Translations under genes and position numbers: made by a program | In this document: piece by piece, positions 41,827 through 50,724 of the stretch | Numbering within the stretch: position 1 is the stretch's first letter | Layout of the letters: each line of letters opens with the position of its first letter | Source of the DNA: Qipengyuania huizhouensis | Lineage (GTDB): Bacteria; Pseudomonadota; Alphaproteobacteria; Sphingomonadales; Sphingomonadaceae | Assembly: GCF_019711635.1 (NCBI RefSeq) | Contig: NZ_JAIGNT010000004.1 | Coordinates: 1-64,000 of the forward strand | Reading direction: 5' to 3' | Length of the DNA stretch: 64,000 nucleotides | Notes under the pieces: model-generated | Told to the model about the DNA's origin: nothing | Databases searched by the model: none | The model's input: only the letters and a program-made list of their open reading frames with translations

Positions 41827-43287
41827 TTACGGGGTTGGACCTTCTTGCGCAAGCGGGACGAGTTTGCCGGGGTTGAGCAGGTCATGCGGGTCCAGCGCAT
41901 GCTTGATGCTCCTCATGAGTGATAGTGCAACCGGATCGCCCAAGCGGTCCAGTTCGGAGCGTTTGATCTGCCCGATACCGTGTTCGGCACTGATCGACCC
42001 ACCCCATTCCGTCACGAGATCGTGAACATAGATACTGATTTTTGTTCCCTGGTTACGCTCCCATTCCCCGCGAGGCGAACCCGGCGGTGCAAGGACGTGG
42101 AAATGCACGTTGCCGTCACCCAAATGGCCGAAAGCTACAGCCTTCGTTCCCGGAAACCTCTCTTCCACACGCGGTGCGACTTCTTCCACGAAATCTGCCA
42201 TTCGCGACACCGGAACAGATATATCGTGCTGCATCGCCGGTCCGATGGCCCTCTTGGCAGGCGAAATGGAATCGCGCAGAAGCCAGAAATCTTCGGCCTG
42301 GGTTTCATTGGCGGCAATCACTGCATCTTCGATGATATCCAGATCCAGAGCTGCGGCGAGTGTCTTTTCGGTGATGGTGCCCAGTCCATCGGATCGGTCC
42401 GATCCCGATACCAGTTCGATCAGCGCGTTCCATGGATAGTCCTCTTGCAGCGGCGATCGTGCGTCGGGCAGATAGTCGAGGACGGCGGCGAGGCTATGTG
42501 CGGGGAGCACTTCGAAGCCTTCAAGCGCATCGCCTGCCATTTCCTGGACATGCCGCAGCAACCGACGGGCATGCTGAATGGAACGGAGCCCTATCCAGAT
42601 GACCCGGCGCCCGCCGATTTCGGGCAGCAATCGAAGAGTGGCAGCAGTCACGATTCCCAGGGTACCCTCCGAACCGATCAGGATCTGCTTGAGATCGAAG
42701 CCGCGATTATCCTTCTTGAGCGGCGTGAGAGTGTCGAAGACGGAGCCGTCGGCCATCACCGCCTCCAGACCAAGAACCTGATTGCGCATCGTACCATGGC
42801 GCAAGACCTGGGTGCCGCCGGCATTGGTCGAAACAAGGCCTCCGATCGTTGCCGATCCCTTGCCGCCTAACGTCAGGGGAAACCGGAGCCGTCGCTCTTG
42901 CGCTGCATCATGCAGGGTTTGCAGGATAACCCCAGCCTCGCACGTAATCTGACTAGCCATTTCGTCGAACGAGCGGATCCGGTTCATCCGGCGAAGTGAG
43001 AGGAGCACCGTTGTGCCTGATGAATCCGGCGTGGCACCGCCGGACATGCCACTGTTGCCACCTTGGGGGACGATCGGGACGCCATGTCCCGCGCAAAGTC
43101 TAACGAATGCTGCGACCTCTGCCGTTGTGGCCGGCGAGGCAAGGCCGAGAGCCTTGCCTGTATACCGCCCACGCCAGTCGGTTAACCAGGGCTCGATTAT
43201 ATCGGGATCCCTCGTAAATCCACGCTTTCCAAGCAGGTTGGCGGCTTCCATGACGAATTGATCGAGATTCTTCATCCATCGGCTCAT
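41827..43287 (-). CDS. FAD-linked D-2-hydroxyacid dehydrogenase (GlcD/DLD family)
   Basis: Flavoenzyme of 486 residues oxidising a D-2-hydroxyacid such as D-lactate, glycolate or D-2-hydroxyglutarate. The N-terminal FAD-binding domain has VPQGGNSGMSGGATPD (residues about 73-88) and LTLGGKGSATIGGLVSTNAGG. The C-terminal domain has FGHLGDGNVHFHVL with metal-binding histidines and SAEHGIGQIKRSEL. The arrangement is nearest to D-2-hydroxyglutarate/D-lactate dehydrogenases that feed electrons to the respiratory chain; exact substrate not assignable. Confidence 0.92.
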   Translation of the reverse strand: MSRWMKNLDQFVMEAANLLGKRGFTRDPDIIEPWLTDWRGRYTGKALGLASPATTAEVAAFVRLCAGHGVPIVPQGGNSGMSGGATPDSSGTTVLLSLRRMNRIRSFDEMASQITCEAGVILQTLHDAAQERRLRFPLTLGGKGSATIGGLVSTNAGGTQVLRHGTMRNQVLGLEAVMADGSVFDTLTPLKKDNRGFDLKQILIGSEGTLGIVTAATLRLLPEIGGRRVIWIGLRSIQHARRLLRHVQEMAGDALEGFEVLPAHSLAAVLDYLPDARSPLQEDYPWNALIELVSGSDRSDGLGTITEKTLAAALDLDIIEDAVIAANETQAEDFWLLRDSISPAKRAIGPAMQHDISVPVSRMADFVEEVAPRVEERFPGTKAVAFGHLGDGNVHFHVLAPPGSPRGEWERNQGTKISIYVHDLVTEWGGSISAEHGIGQIKRSELDRLGDPVALSLMRSIKHALDPHDLLNPGKLVPLAQEGPTP

Positions 43288-43419
43288 GCCTCAATGGTCA
43301 ACTCTTGTCATCGGCATCGATCCAATTAAGCCGATATTCAAACGTATGGGATCAAACGGACACCGTGACGCAAGCCGCAGGGCTCATGAACCGGATGAAG
43401 GAGGGAAACAGCACCACCG

Positions 43420-44007
43420 ATGCCAAGCTTTTTCGTCCTCTTTGCGCCGTTCGCGCTTCTGTTGCCACTGGGACTTTTTGGTGCCCCTGGCGCTGAACAG
43501 GACGTTCGTGGACAGGTGGCGAACCAAAGCGACGAAAACGACAGGCGGGTTTCGCCGTTGCCGCTTTCGCCGGATGCTCCGGGATGGTCGCCGATTTTGG
43601 ACGGCATAGGCCCTTCGACCAGCGAACAGGTCCGGATCGAACGGCGGGTGATATTGCGAATATCGCCGGCTCCAAGCCGGCTCCGACGCGATTTCACGAC
43701 CGACTTGGTGACAAGCCAGCCGCGTACCCGTGTCGTTGCACGACCTGCAGGCAAATGTGTCGATGCCGCATCTATCGGCGGTGTTGCCGATCGTGGAGAT
43801 CATCTTTTAATGTTCATGCGCGACAGACGAACAATTGCTGCGCAGCTCGAAAAGGGCTGCTCACCGCGCGATTTTTATCGCGGCTTCTATGTCGAGCGCA
43901 GCGACGACGGACAGCTTTGCGTGGCGCGAGACCGGATCATGAGCCGGTCGGGTGCCAAGTGCCGCGTGACAAAATTTAGCCGCCTTGTGCTGGAACGCAG
44001 CTACTAA
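43420..44007 (+). CDS. Exported protein of unknown function
   Basis: A 195-residue protein with a signal peptide (MPSFFVLFAPFALLLPLGLF, cleavage near GAPGA). The mature part is rich in Arg and Asp with four cysteines in the C-terminal half (AGKCVDAAS, EKGCSPRDFY, GQLCVARD, AKCRV), which would suit two disulfides in the periplasm. GFYVERSDDGQLCVARDRIM is the most conserved-looking segment. No family is recognised. A hairpin follows it, so it is probably transcribed alone. Confidence 0.7.
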   Translation: MPSFFVLFAPFALLLPLGLFGAPGAEQDVRGQVANQSDENDRRVSPLPLSPDAPGWSPILDGIGPSTSEQVRIERRVILRISPAPSRLRRDFTTDLVTSQPRTRVVARPAGKCVDAASIGGVADRGDHLLMFMRDRRTIAAQLEKGCSPRDFYRGFYVERSDDGQLCVARDRIMSRSGAKCRVTKFSRLVLERSY

Positions 44008-44036
44008 CCCTATTGAAACCTACTGAGTTTGAATGG

Positions 44037-44061
44037 AAAGTGACCAGTTTTCGGTCACTTT
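44037..44061 (+). terminator. Hairpin after the exported protein gene
   Basis: A perfect 9-bp stem (AAAGTGACC/GGTCACTTT, arms 44037-44045 and 44053-44061) with a 7-base loop. The arm itself ends in TTT and is followed by ATT, so it is a modest intrinsic terminator. Confidence 0.65.
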
Positions 44062-44076
44062 ATTCCAACTGCTAAC

Positions 44077-44475
44077 GTGTCCGATGTTCACCTCTTCACT
44101 TTACTCGGAAATGAGTTAACGGGCTTTGCTCAACAGCAGATTGGACGAGACCTGATGCATGCCGCGCTGCAAGAATACGACGAATTCAAGGATTATGTGG
44201 CCGCCTATTCAGGTCTTGGAGAGGAACTCCTTCACCTGCACGCAGGAATGGCGATCTTCTTTCTGTTTGCGTTGGTGTTCCGGCGACGGCTGAGATCCTA
44301 CGTACCAATAGCAGCAGTGTACTTTTTCGCTTTATTCAATGAGGTAGTAGATTTTTGGCAGCCTGATCGTCCGTCCGGATTTTTGCCATATATAATAGAC
44401 ATTCTGCATACGATTTTTTGGCCCACCATGCTGTTTCTTCTCGCTCGGCGCGGAGGGAAATTGATACGTATGTAG
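44077..44475 (+). CDS. Small membrane protein of unknown function
   Basis: A 132-residue protein with a soluble N-terminal 45 residues and three hydrophobic segments (about 52-68, 75-90 and 103-122). The segments include an acidic EVVDFW and a LPYIIDILHTIFWP stretch. This resembles small VanZ-like or YjdF-like membrane proteins only in size and topology; no firm family. GTG 44077 is the first available start; no ATG lies in frame before the first membrane segment except near residue 27. Confidence 0.6.
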   Translation: MSDVHLFTLLGNELTGFAQQQIGRDLMHAALQEYDEFKDYVAAYSGLGEELLHLHAGMAIFFLFALVFRRRLRSYVPIAAVYFFALFNEVVDFWQPDRPSGFLPYIIDILHTIFWPTMLFLLARRGGKLIRM

Positions 44476-44801
44476 TCGTGCTCGGGAGCGACGGTTTCCC
44501 GCTCTTTAAGCACTCAATCGGGCGAAAACCTAATCATCGAATAGAAGCATGTTGAATGCCCTACAATTCGGAATGCTCAATGTCGTAATTTCCGCTCCGT
44601 TATCGGAAGTCGTGCTCAATAGAAATTGACTAATCTGTCAGTCAAAGGTCCGGATGCCCAGTCTGGCTGATGGAACCCGCTCACGGTCGGAACTGCGGAT
44701 TTCCTTGACTTCTACGGGGAAGTTCGCAAAAGCCGCGCACGGTGAAGATCAGCTTTTCGCGATCTTTTGCATTTCCAACATTAGGGGCGTTTGATAGCCG
44801 C
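44476..44801. other. Long leader region before the DEAD-box helicase gene
   Basis: A 326-base stretch without a gene. It contains an inverted repeat TTGACT-8 bases-AGTCAA at 44626-44645, a possible operator, and a second TTGACT near 44711. Cold-inducible DEAD-box helicase genes often have long untranslated leaders; that this is one is inference. Confidence 0.4.
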
Positions 44802-46166
44802 ATGAGTTTTGCCGATCTCGGCCTTTCCGAACAATTGCTAAAAGCCGTGGAAGAAGCCGGTTATACAGTGCCGACTCCCATTCAAGAGCAAGCCATTCCT
44901 CCGGTTCTGATGATGAAGGACATCGTCGGGATTGCGCAGACCGGCACGGGCAAAACCGCCAGTTTCGTGTTGCCAATGATCGATATCATGGCGAGTGGCC
45001 GCCGTCGGGCGCTCATGCCTCGTAGCTTGATTCTTGCACCGACGCGCGAACTCGCCGCGCAGGTTGCCGAGAATTTCGAGAAATACGGCAAGAACCATGA
45101 CCTCAAGCTGGCGCTCCTGATCGGCGGTGTTCAGATGGGCGACCAGATCAAGGCGCTGAACGATGGGGTTGATGTTCTGATCGCCACCCCCGGGCGGCTG
45201 ATGGATTTGTTCGAGCGCGGAAAGATCCTGCTTAACGGCTGCGAACTGCTCGTCATCGATGAAGCCGACCGCATGCTCGATATGGGTTTCATTCCCGATA
45301 TCGAGTTTATTTGCTCCAAGCTTCCAGAAGCGCGTCAGACGATGCTGTTTTCGGCCACGATGCCCCCGCCGATCGAAAAGCTGGCTAAGAAGTTCCTCAA
45401 CAATCCCAAGCGGATCGAGGTCAGCCGGGCGGCGACTACCAATAAGGACATCACGGCCTTCAAGATTCCGGTGAAAAATCGCCAGAAGCATGAGACGCTG
45501 CGCTGGTTGCTGCGAAATGACCACGTTGAAACGGCGATCATTTTCGCCAATCGCAAGACCACTGTGCGGGAAATCAACAAGAGCCTTCAGCAGCATGGCT
45601 TCGCCAGCGGGGAAATCCATGGCGACATGGACCAGTCGGGCCGCATCAGGGAACTCGACCGTTTTAAGTCGGGGGGCATAAATATCCTCGTTGCCTCGGA
45701 CGTTGCGGCACGTGGGCTCGACGTCAAGGGCGTAAGCCACGTTTTCAATTTCGATACACCTTGGCATCCCGACGATTACGTTCACCGTATCGGGCGAACG
45801 GGCAGGGCGGGAGCAAAGGGTCGCGCCTTCACTTTCGTTTCCGAGGAAGATGCCGAGGCGATCCATAACGTCGAGAAGCTGACCGAAACCAAGATTCCCG
45901 TTTTTGGGAAGAGTGATGTTCGGGTCGACCTCATCGAGCCGGCGAAATCGGATGATGGCGCGGAAGAGCGGCCGCGCGACGATAAGCCGAAACGTGAAAA
46001 CAAGTCGAAACGTGCGGACAAGCCAAAGCGCGCGAAGCAAGAGACAAAGTCGGAAGGTGTAAAGTCCAAGCCTGCCCGAAGCAGGAGCGAGGCTGAAGAT
46101 ACGCCGACCGCGCCTGGTGAATGGAACGGTCCAAAGCCGGGTTTCCTCGAAGTGTCGGCTATCTGA
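44802..46166 (+). CDS. DEAD-box ATP-dependent RNA helicase (RhlE-like)
   Basis: RNA helicase of 454 residues. All motifs are present in order: Q motif (FADLGLSEQLLKAV, then PTPIQEQAIP), Walker A (AQTGTGKT), PTRELAAQ, TPGRLMD, DEAD (VIDEADRMLDMGF), SAT (FSATMPP), and HRIGRTGRAG. The C-terminal 70 residues are a Lys/Arg-rich tail with repeated KRxxKPKR-type pieces, which should bind RNA. Start at 44802 gives the usual MSFADLGLS beginning; the frame to 44742 adds 20 atypical residues. Likely roles are ribosome assembly or mRNA turnover at low temperature. Confidence 0.95.
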   Translation: MSFADLGLSEQLLKAVEEAGYTVPTPIQEQAIPPVLMMKDIVGIAQTGTGKTASFVLPMIDIMASGRRRALMPRSLILAPTRELAAQVAENFEKYGKNHDLKLALLIGGVQMGDQIKALNDGVDVLIATPGRLMDLFERGKILLNGCELLVIDEADRMLDMGFIPDIEFICSKLPEARQTMLFSATMPPPIEKLAKKFLNNPKRIEVSRAATTNKDITAFKIPVKNRQKHETLRWLLRNDHVETAIIFANRKTTVREINKSLQQHGFASGEIHGDMDQSGRIRELDRFKSGGINILVASDVAARGLDVKGVSHVFNFDTPWHPDDYVHRIGRTGRAGAKGRAFTFVSEEDAEAIHNVEKLTETKIPVFGKSDVRVDLIEPAKSDDGAEERPRDDKPKRENKSKRADKPKRAKQETKSEGVKSKPARSRSEAEDTPTAPGEWNGPKPGFLEVSAI

Positions 46167-46208
46167 CTTAACGTTTTGCTTACTATGTCTCGCGCATGAT
46201 GCGGGACT

Positions 46209-47036
46209 ATGCAAAGCCTCGCTCAACCTGCGCTGTCGACATTGGTGCTGCTTTGCATGACCGGCACTGTTTTCGGATTACTGGCCTTTGTCACGAAGCG
46301 TCGCGCATTCGGTGACGCTGTCGTTCGCTCGCGATCCGAATTCATCACAAATCTCGGATTGACTATCATCAATTCAATCTTGCTGGTGCCACTGTTCGTA
46401 TTTCCAGAAGGCGCATTACGCTCTGCGATTGGAAGCCCGAATGTCCTTGCCACATCCTGGAACAGTATCCCAGATCCCCTGATATTCGCAGCGGCGGTGC
46501 TCGTTTTCGATTTCGTCGTCTATTGGCGGCATCGGTTAGAGCACACGAGGTTCTTCTGGCCGTTCCATGCTACCCATCATGCCGATACGGCAATGCATTG
46601 GCTCTCGGTCCTGCGCAAGCATCCCGTGAGCAAGTTGCTAAGCGTGAGTGTAGATATTGCTTTGCTGCTCTTGCTGGGTGTGCCTGAATGGGCGATCGGA
46701 CTGGCGGGTATCGTGCGCGGTTGGTGGGGATTCTTCATCCACGCCGATGTGCCGTGGACGCTAGGCGTCTTTGGTCATGTCCTCATTTCCCCTGCAGCAC
46801 ATCGCCTGCATCATATCCGTGACGAAGCGCTGATGGGCAGCAACTATGGAAACACGGTCACGTTGTGGGACAAGATGTTCGGCACCTATGTCGACCCGTC
46901 ACAGTACCTAAACTGTGAAACCGGTATTGCCGAGGGGACCCGGGGGTTGGGCGGTGAGCTCCTGAGACCCTTCGAGCAGCGCTATTGGCGTCGAAAGCGC
47001 GAAGAAGAGACGGCCGAAATCGAACCTGCGATCTAG
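46209..47036 (+). CDS. Sterol desaturase / fatty acid hydroxylase family protein
   Basis: Membrane di-iron oxygenase of 275 residues. Four to five hydrophobic segments precede and interrupt the three histidine boxes: HRLEH (about residue 108), HATHHAD (about 121) and HRLHH (about 199). Family members hydroxylate or desaturate lipids, including carotenoids and hopanoid-like substrates in sphingomonads; the substrate here is unknown. The stop TAG lies in the palindrome CTAG, where the convergent UvrD-type helicase also ends, so the genes overlap by four bases. Confidence 0.9.
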   Translation: MQSLAQPALSTLVLLCMTGTVFGLLAFVTKRRAFGDAVVRSRSEFITNLGLTIINSILLVPLFVFPEGALRSAIGSPNVLATSWNSIPDPLIFAAAVLVFDFVVYWRHRLEHTRFFWPFHATHHADTAMHWLSVLRKHPVSKLLSVSVDIALLLLLGVPEWAIGLAGIVRGWWGFFIHADVPWTLGVFGHVLISPAAHRLHHIRDEALMGSNYGNTVTLWDKMFGTYVDPSQYLNCETGIAEGTRGLGGELLRPFEQRYWRRKREEETAEIEPAI

Positions 47037-49345
47037 TCGTCGGCCAATTTAACGAAGCTGTCGAGCACTCGCTTTGCACCAGCTTTTTCGAATTCGATCT
47101 CCAGCTTGTTTCCTTCCTGGTCAGTAACGACACCATAACCGAACTTATCGTGAAAAACGCGCGCACCGATAGCGATGTCGGTGCGGGGTTTGGCCGCAAA
47201 GCTTGCTGCGCTCTTGCCCGGCTCGGCCAGACGTTTGGGTGTACTATCGTATCCGGTTGAAAGGGCTCGCTGCCAACCCGGTCCGCGTGCGGTGCTGCGA
47301 TCAGGGCGCGCGTTCGAGACATGTGCGAAGGGGTCCTCGTTCTCGGTCCAGTTAGCGCGCCATAGCGAGGCACCGCCACTCATGGTGGTTTCGCTTTCGA
47401 TGTGCTCGTCGGGTAGTTCTTCGATGAAGCGGCTGGGGATGGAGCTGGTCCACTGGCCATATATTCGCCGGTTGGCCGCGTGAAAGATCGAGCAGCGCCT
47501 TTTTGCGCGCGTGATCGCGACATAGGCCAGACGGCGCTCTTCCTCCAGGCTCGCAAGGCCGCCTTCCTCGATAGCGCGTTGGCTGGGGAAGACACCTTCT
47601 TCCCAGCCGGGTAGAAAGACATGGTCGAACTCGAGTCCCTTTGCCGCATGCATAGTCATGATGGTGACCTTCTCGCCATCATCTGCCCGATCATTATCCA
47701 TCACCAGGCTGACATGCTCGAGGAAATCGCCGAGGGTTTCGTATTCTTCCATCGCCCGGGCAAGTTCGGTCATGTTCTCGAGGCGCCCTGTGCTTTCAGC
47801 GCTGCGATCCTTCTGGAGCATCTCCTCATAACCGCTTTCGACAAGAACTGTACGTAACAGTTCGGAGGGCGAGACCTTTTCCTCCAGCTCCCGCCAATGG
47901 ACGAACTGGCCAAGCAAGCCGATCAGCATGTTTCGCGCACGAGCAGGCAATTCGTCGCTATCAGCAAGATCGAGCGAAGCCGCGGCTAACGGCGTCTGGG
48001 TCTTACGCGCATGACGGCGCATGGCCTCCAGCGTCTTGGCTCCGAGTCCACGCTTGGGTTGATTGTAAATCCGCTCGAAGGCGAGGTCGTCTGCGGGCTG
48101 GGCGATGGTGCGAAGATAGGCGAGGGCGTCACGGATTTCGGCGCGCTCGTAAAACCGGAAACCGCCCACGATGCGGTAATTGAGGCCGGTCTGGATAAAG
48201 CGGTCTTCGAATTCGCGGGTCTGGTATTGCGCCCGGACAAGGATCGCGACCTGGTCCAGCGGAGCTCCTTCGCTCTCGAGACGCTCGATCGCCTCGCCGA
48301 CACGACGCGCTTCTTCGGGCGCGTCCCAGACGCCGACGATCCGGACTTTTTCACCGGCAGGCAGTTCGGTCCACAGTGTCTTGCCTAGTCGCTCACTGTT
48401 AGCGTTGATCAGTCCAGATGCTGCTGCAAGAATTTGCGGGGTGGAGCGATAATTCTGTTCCAGCTTGATTACCGCTGCGCCGGGAAAATCCTTCTCGAAC
48501 TTGAGGATGTTCGCGACTTCTGCGCCGCGCCACGAATAGATCGACTGGTCGTCATCACCCACGACACAGATGTTCTTGCGGGCCTGAGCCAGTAGTCGCA
48601 GCCAAAGGTATTGGACCTGATTGGTGTCCTGATATTCGTCAACCAGGATGTATTTGAAGCGCTGCTGATACTGCTCCAGCACGTCATGATGCTGCCGGAA
48701 GATATTCAGAATGTGCAGTAGCAAATCACCGAAATCGCATGCATTCAATGCTTTGAGGCGGTCTTGATACAGCCTGTAGAACTGCGTGCCGCGACCGTTG
48801 GCATAAGCTTCGTTTTCGACCGCATCGAGATCGCCCGGATTGAGGCCGCGGTTCTTCCAGCGATCGATCAGCCCGGCAAGCTGCCGGGCGGGCCAGCGCT
48901 TTTCATCCAGGTCGTTTTCCTGGATCAGTTGCTTGAGCAATCGCAACTGGTCGTCGGTATCGATGATCGTGTAGTTACTCTGCAGCCCGACAAGTTCTGC
49001 ATGTCGCCGCAGCATCTTCGCGCCGATCGAGTGGAACGTCCCTAGCCAAGGCATGCCTTCGACCGCATCGCCGATATGCCGTCCGACGCGGTGGCGCATC
49101 TCGCGGGCAGCCTTGTTGGTGAAGGTGACACAAAGGATCTCACTCGGCCACGCCCGGCGGGTTGCGATGAGATGTGCGAGTCTTGCGGTGAGCGCAGCAG
49201 TCTTGCCGGTACCTGCTCCAGCAAGCATCAGCACCGGCCCCTCGGTTGTCAAAACGGCCTCGCGTTGGGGAGGGTTCAATCGCGCCGCATAGGGCGGAAT
49301 CGTGTCGTTTCCGGCGCTTTCGGCAGAGGCTGGTAATTCGGGCAT
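47033..49345 (-). CDS. uvrD: UvrD/PcrA-type DNA helicase
   Basis: Superfamily 1A 3'-5' DNA helicase, 770 residues from the start chosen. Motifs: LNPPQREAV, Walker A GAGTGKTAALTARL, CVTFTNKAAREM, DEYQDTN, VVGDDDQSIYSWRGA, LEQNYRST, and near the end MTMHAAKGLEFDHVF and YVAITRAKRR. The C-terminal 60 residues carry the VFHDKFGYGVV module, which in PcrA/UvrD contacts RNA polymerase. Start at 49345 (MPELPASAES) is preferred over the 13-residue-longer frame. Acts in nucleotide excision and mismatch repair and in removing stalled complexes. Confidence 0.93.
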   Translation of the reverse strand: MPELPASAESAGNDTIPPYAARLNPPQREAVLTTEGPVLMLAGAGTGKTAALTARLAHLIATRRAWPSEILCVTFTNKAAREMRHRVGRHIGDAVEGMPWLGTFHSIGAKMLRRHAELVGLQSNYTIIDTDDQLRLLKQLIQENDLDEKRWPARQLAGLIDRWKNRGLNPGDLDAVENEAYANGRGTQFYRLYQDRLKALNACDFGDLLLHILNIFRQHHDVLEQYQQRFKYILVDEYQDTNQVQYLWLRLLAQARKNICVVGDDDQSIYSWRGAEVANILKFEKDFPGAAVIKLEQNYRSTPQILAAASGLINANSERLGKTLWTELPAGEKVRIVGVWDAPEEARRVGEAIERLESEGAPLDQVAILVRAQYQTREFEDRFIQTGLNYRIVGGFRFYERAEIRDALAYLRTIAQPADDLAFERIYNQPKRGLGAKTLEAMRRHARKTQTPLAAASLDLADSDELPARARNMLIGLLGQFVHWRELEEKVSPSELLRTVLVESGYEEMLQKDRSAESTGRLENMTELARAMEEYETLGDFLEHVSLVMDNDRADDGEKVTIMTMHAAKGLEFDHVFLPGWEEGVFPSQRAIEEGGLASLEEERRLAYVAITRAKRRCSIFHAANRRIYGQWTSSIPSRFIEELPDEHIESETTMSGGASLWRANWTENEDPFAHVSNARPDRSTARGPGWQRALSTGYDSTPKRLAEPGKSAASFAAKPRTDIAIGARVFHDKFGYGVVTDQEGNKLEIEFEKAGAKRVLDSFVKLADD

Positions 49346-49466
49346 CGTTCCGGAACAGCTAGGGAACGCGCGTCCGCAACACAAGCCCTGCCGCCCGAAA
49401 GAGATTCGGAACTATGCCCCCTCCTGAATAGTATTGGTGGCAATGATCCTCTCAGGAGACATTACT

Positions 49467-50090
49467 ATGAAAAGCATTATTCTCGCGAGCGCTGCCGCGC
49501 TTGCCTTCACCGCCGCTCCGGCCGCCGCACAGGATGCGGTAGCGGTCAATGCCGATGGCGATGTTTACGTCCTGACGGACGATCAGCAGATGATGTATGA
49601 TGGCTGGCCGACAGATCGCCGTACGACATATGATGCCTGGCCACCCGAGGTGCAGGAATACTACTGGACGCTCGACGATGACCAAACCACCGCCTGGTGG
49701 GTGCTCAACGACGACCAGCGTGTCCGCGTGTATGAGATGACGCCGGAGCAGCGCACCATGGCCTGGCAACAAATCAACGCCCAGTTGAACGCTCAGAATA
49801 ACGCGAGCGCAACTGGTACAACGGCACGCACCACCGCCTCTGCGACAAGCTCTGCATCTCCGCGGTTCGTACGAAACGAGGTGATTCAGACAACGCCAGC
49901 CGATTACCAGGCGACATCGAATGGCGATGACCTGCCAATTTGCAAGCCTGACCAACAGGACGGCTGCATTAATGGCTGGGAAAAGAACAAGACCGGCAAT
50001 CGTCCGCTGGAATATTGGCCGGGACGCCCCGCTAGCGAAATCGATGAGCCGCTTCCGGCAACCCGTCCCGACACTGACGACGATATGTGA
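49467..50090 (+). CDS. Secreted protein with tandem 11-residue aromatic-acidic repeats
   Basis: A 207-residue exported protein of unknown function. The signal peptide is MKSIILASAAALAFTAAPAAA; an AGGAGA site supports the start at 49467 over 49434. Residues 33-98 are six tandem 11-residue units, each beginning with an aromatic or aliphatic pair and ending around a Gln/Arg: VYVLTDDQQMM, YDGWPTDRRTT, YDAWPPEVQEY, YWTLDDDQTTA, WWVLNDDQRVR and VYEMTPEQRTM. A seventh, weaker unit may follow. Then come a Thr/Ser/Ala-rich linker, two cysteines in ICKPDQQDGC and an acidic end. The repeat region may be a small solenoid or an interaction surface. No family recognised. Confidence 0.75.
   Translation: MKSIILASAAALAFTAAPAAAQDAVAVNADGDVYVLTDDQQMMYDGWPTDRRTTYDAWPPEVQEYYWTLDDDQTTAWWVLNDDQRVRVYEMTPEQRTMAWQQINAQLNAQNNASATGTTARTTASATSSASPRFVRNEVIQTTPADYQATSNGDDLPICKPDQQDGCINGWEKNKTGNRPLEYWPGRPASEIDEPLPATRPDTDDDM
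49563..49760 (+). repeat. Six tandem 33-base units coding 11-residue repeats
   Basis: Codes the six undecapeptide units of the secreted protein. The units are conserved in protein pattern (aromatic at positions 1-2, Leu/Trp/Met at 4, Asp/Glu at 6-7, Gln/Arg at 8-9) but have drifted at DNA level, so the expansion is old. Confidence 0.75.
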
Positions 50091-50135
50091 TCGAAATGTT
50101 CCGCCGCGCTAATTACTAGCGGCGACGCTTGGAGG

Positions 50136-50163
50136 GGGCGGGTCCACTTTGTTGGGCCTGCCC
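50136..50163 (+). terminator. Terminator between convergent genes
   Basis: An 11-bp stem with two G-U wobbles (arms 50136-50146 and 50153-50163) and a 6-base loop, followed by TTCTTCC. Located between the repeat-protein gene and rsmD, which converge here. Confidence 0.7.
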
Positions 50164-50178
50164 TTCTTCCGTACTCTC

Positions 50179-50724
50179 TCAGTTGGCTAGGGAGAGCAGG
50201 GTAATCTTGGCCTTTCCGACAACGCGCTCAGCTTCGATTTCGAGCTTCTTGATCGCGATTTCCTCGTTCTTGCGGGTTTCAAGCGCAATCCAGGTCGCCG
50301 GCCCGATCCATCCGAGCCGGACCATCCGATCCAGCGCCACCTGGCCTGCTCCTGTCTCATAGGGCGGATCCAGCAGAATGAGATCGTGGACAGTTTTTGC
50401 AGGCCCGAGACTCATCACCGAACCCTGCTGCACCTGAGCACGACCGCGAGCATCGAAAGCCTCTACATTCGCCCGTATCGCCTTCACTGCGTCGGCATCC
50501 TGTTCGACGAACAGGCAGTGCGCCGCACCACGGGAAAGTGCCTCCAGCCCGAGTGCACCTGAACCGGCAAAAAGGTCGAGCACCGAAAGTCCCTCGAAAC
50601 TGCCGAGACGGCTGTTGAGCATGCTGAACAGCGTTTCGCGAGTACGATCGGCGGTGGGGCGGGTGGCATCACCTTTAGGTGCGATCAATTTGCGTCCTCG
50701 CCATTCCCCGGCAATGATCCTCAC
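50179..50724 (-). CDS. rsmD: 16S rRNA (guanine966-N2)-methyltransferase
   Basis: Methylates G966 of 16S rRNA in the small subunit; 181 residues. The N-terminus MRIIAGEWRGRKL is typical. SAM-binding motif I is LDLFAGSGALGLEALSRGA, and the catalytic motif IV is LLDPPYETG, in which Asp-Pro-Pro-Tyr orients the base. Its ATG overlaps the stop of the upstream pseudouridine synthase (ATGA), so the two rRNA-modifying genes form one operon. Confidence 0.95.
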   Translation of the reverse strand: MRIIAGEWRGRKLIAPKGDATRPTADRTRETLFSMLNSRLGSFEGLSVLDLFAGSGALGLEALSRGAAHCLFVEQDADAVKAIRANVEAFDARGRAQVQQGSVMSLGPAKTVHDLILLDPPYETGAGQVALDRMVRLGWIGPATWIALETRKNEEIAIKKLEIEAERVVGKAKITLLSLAN

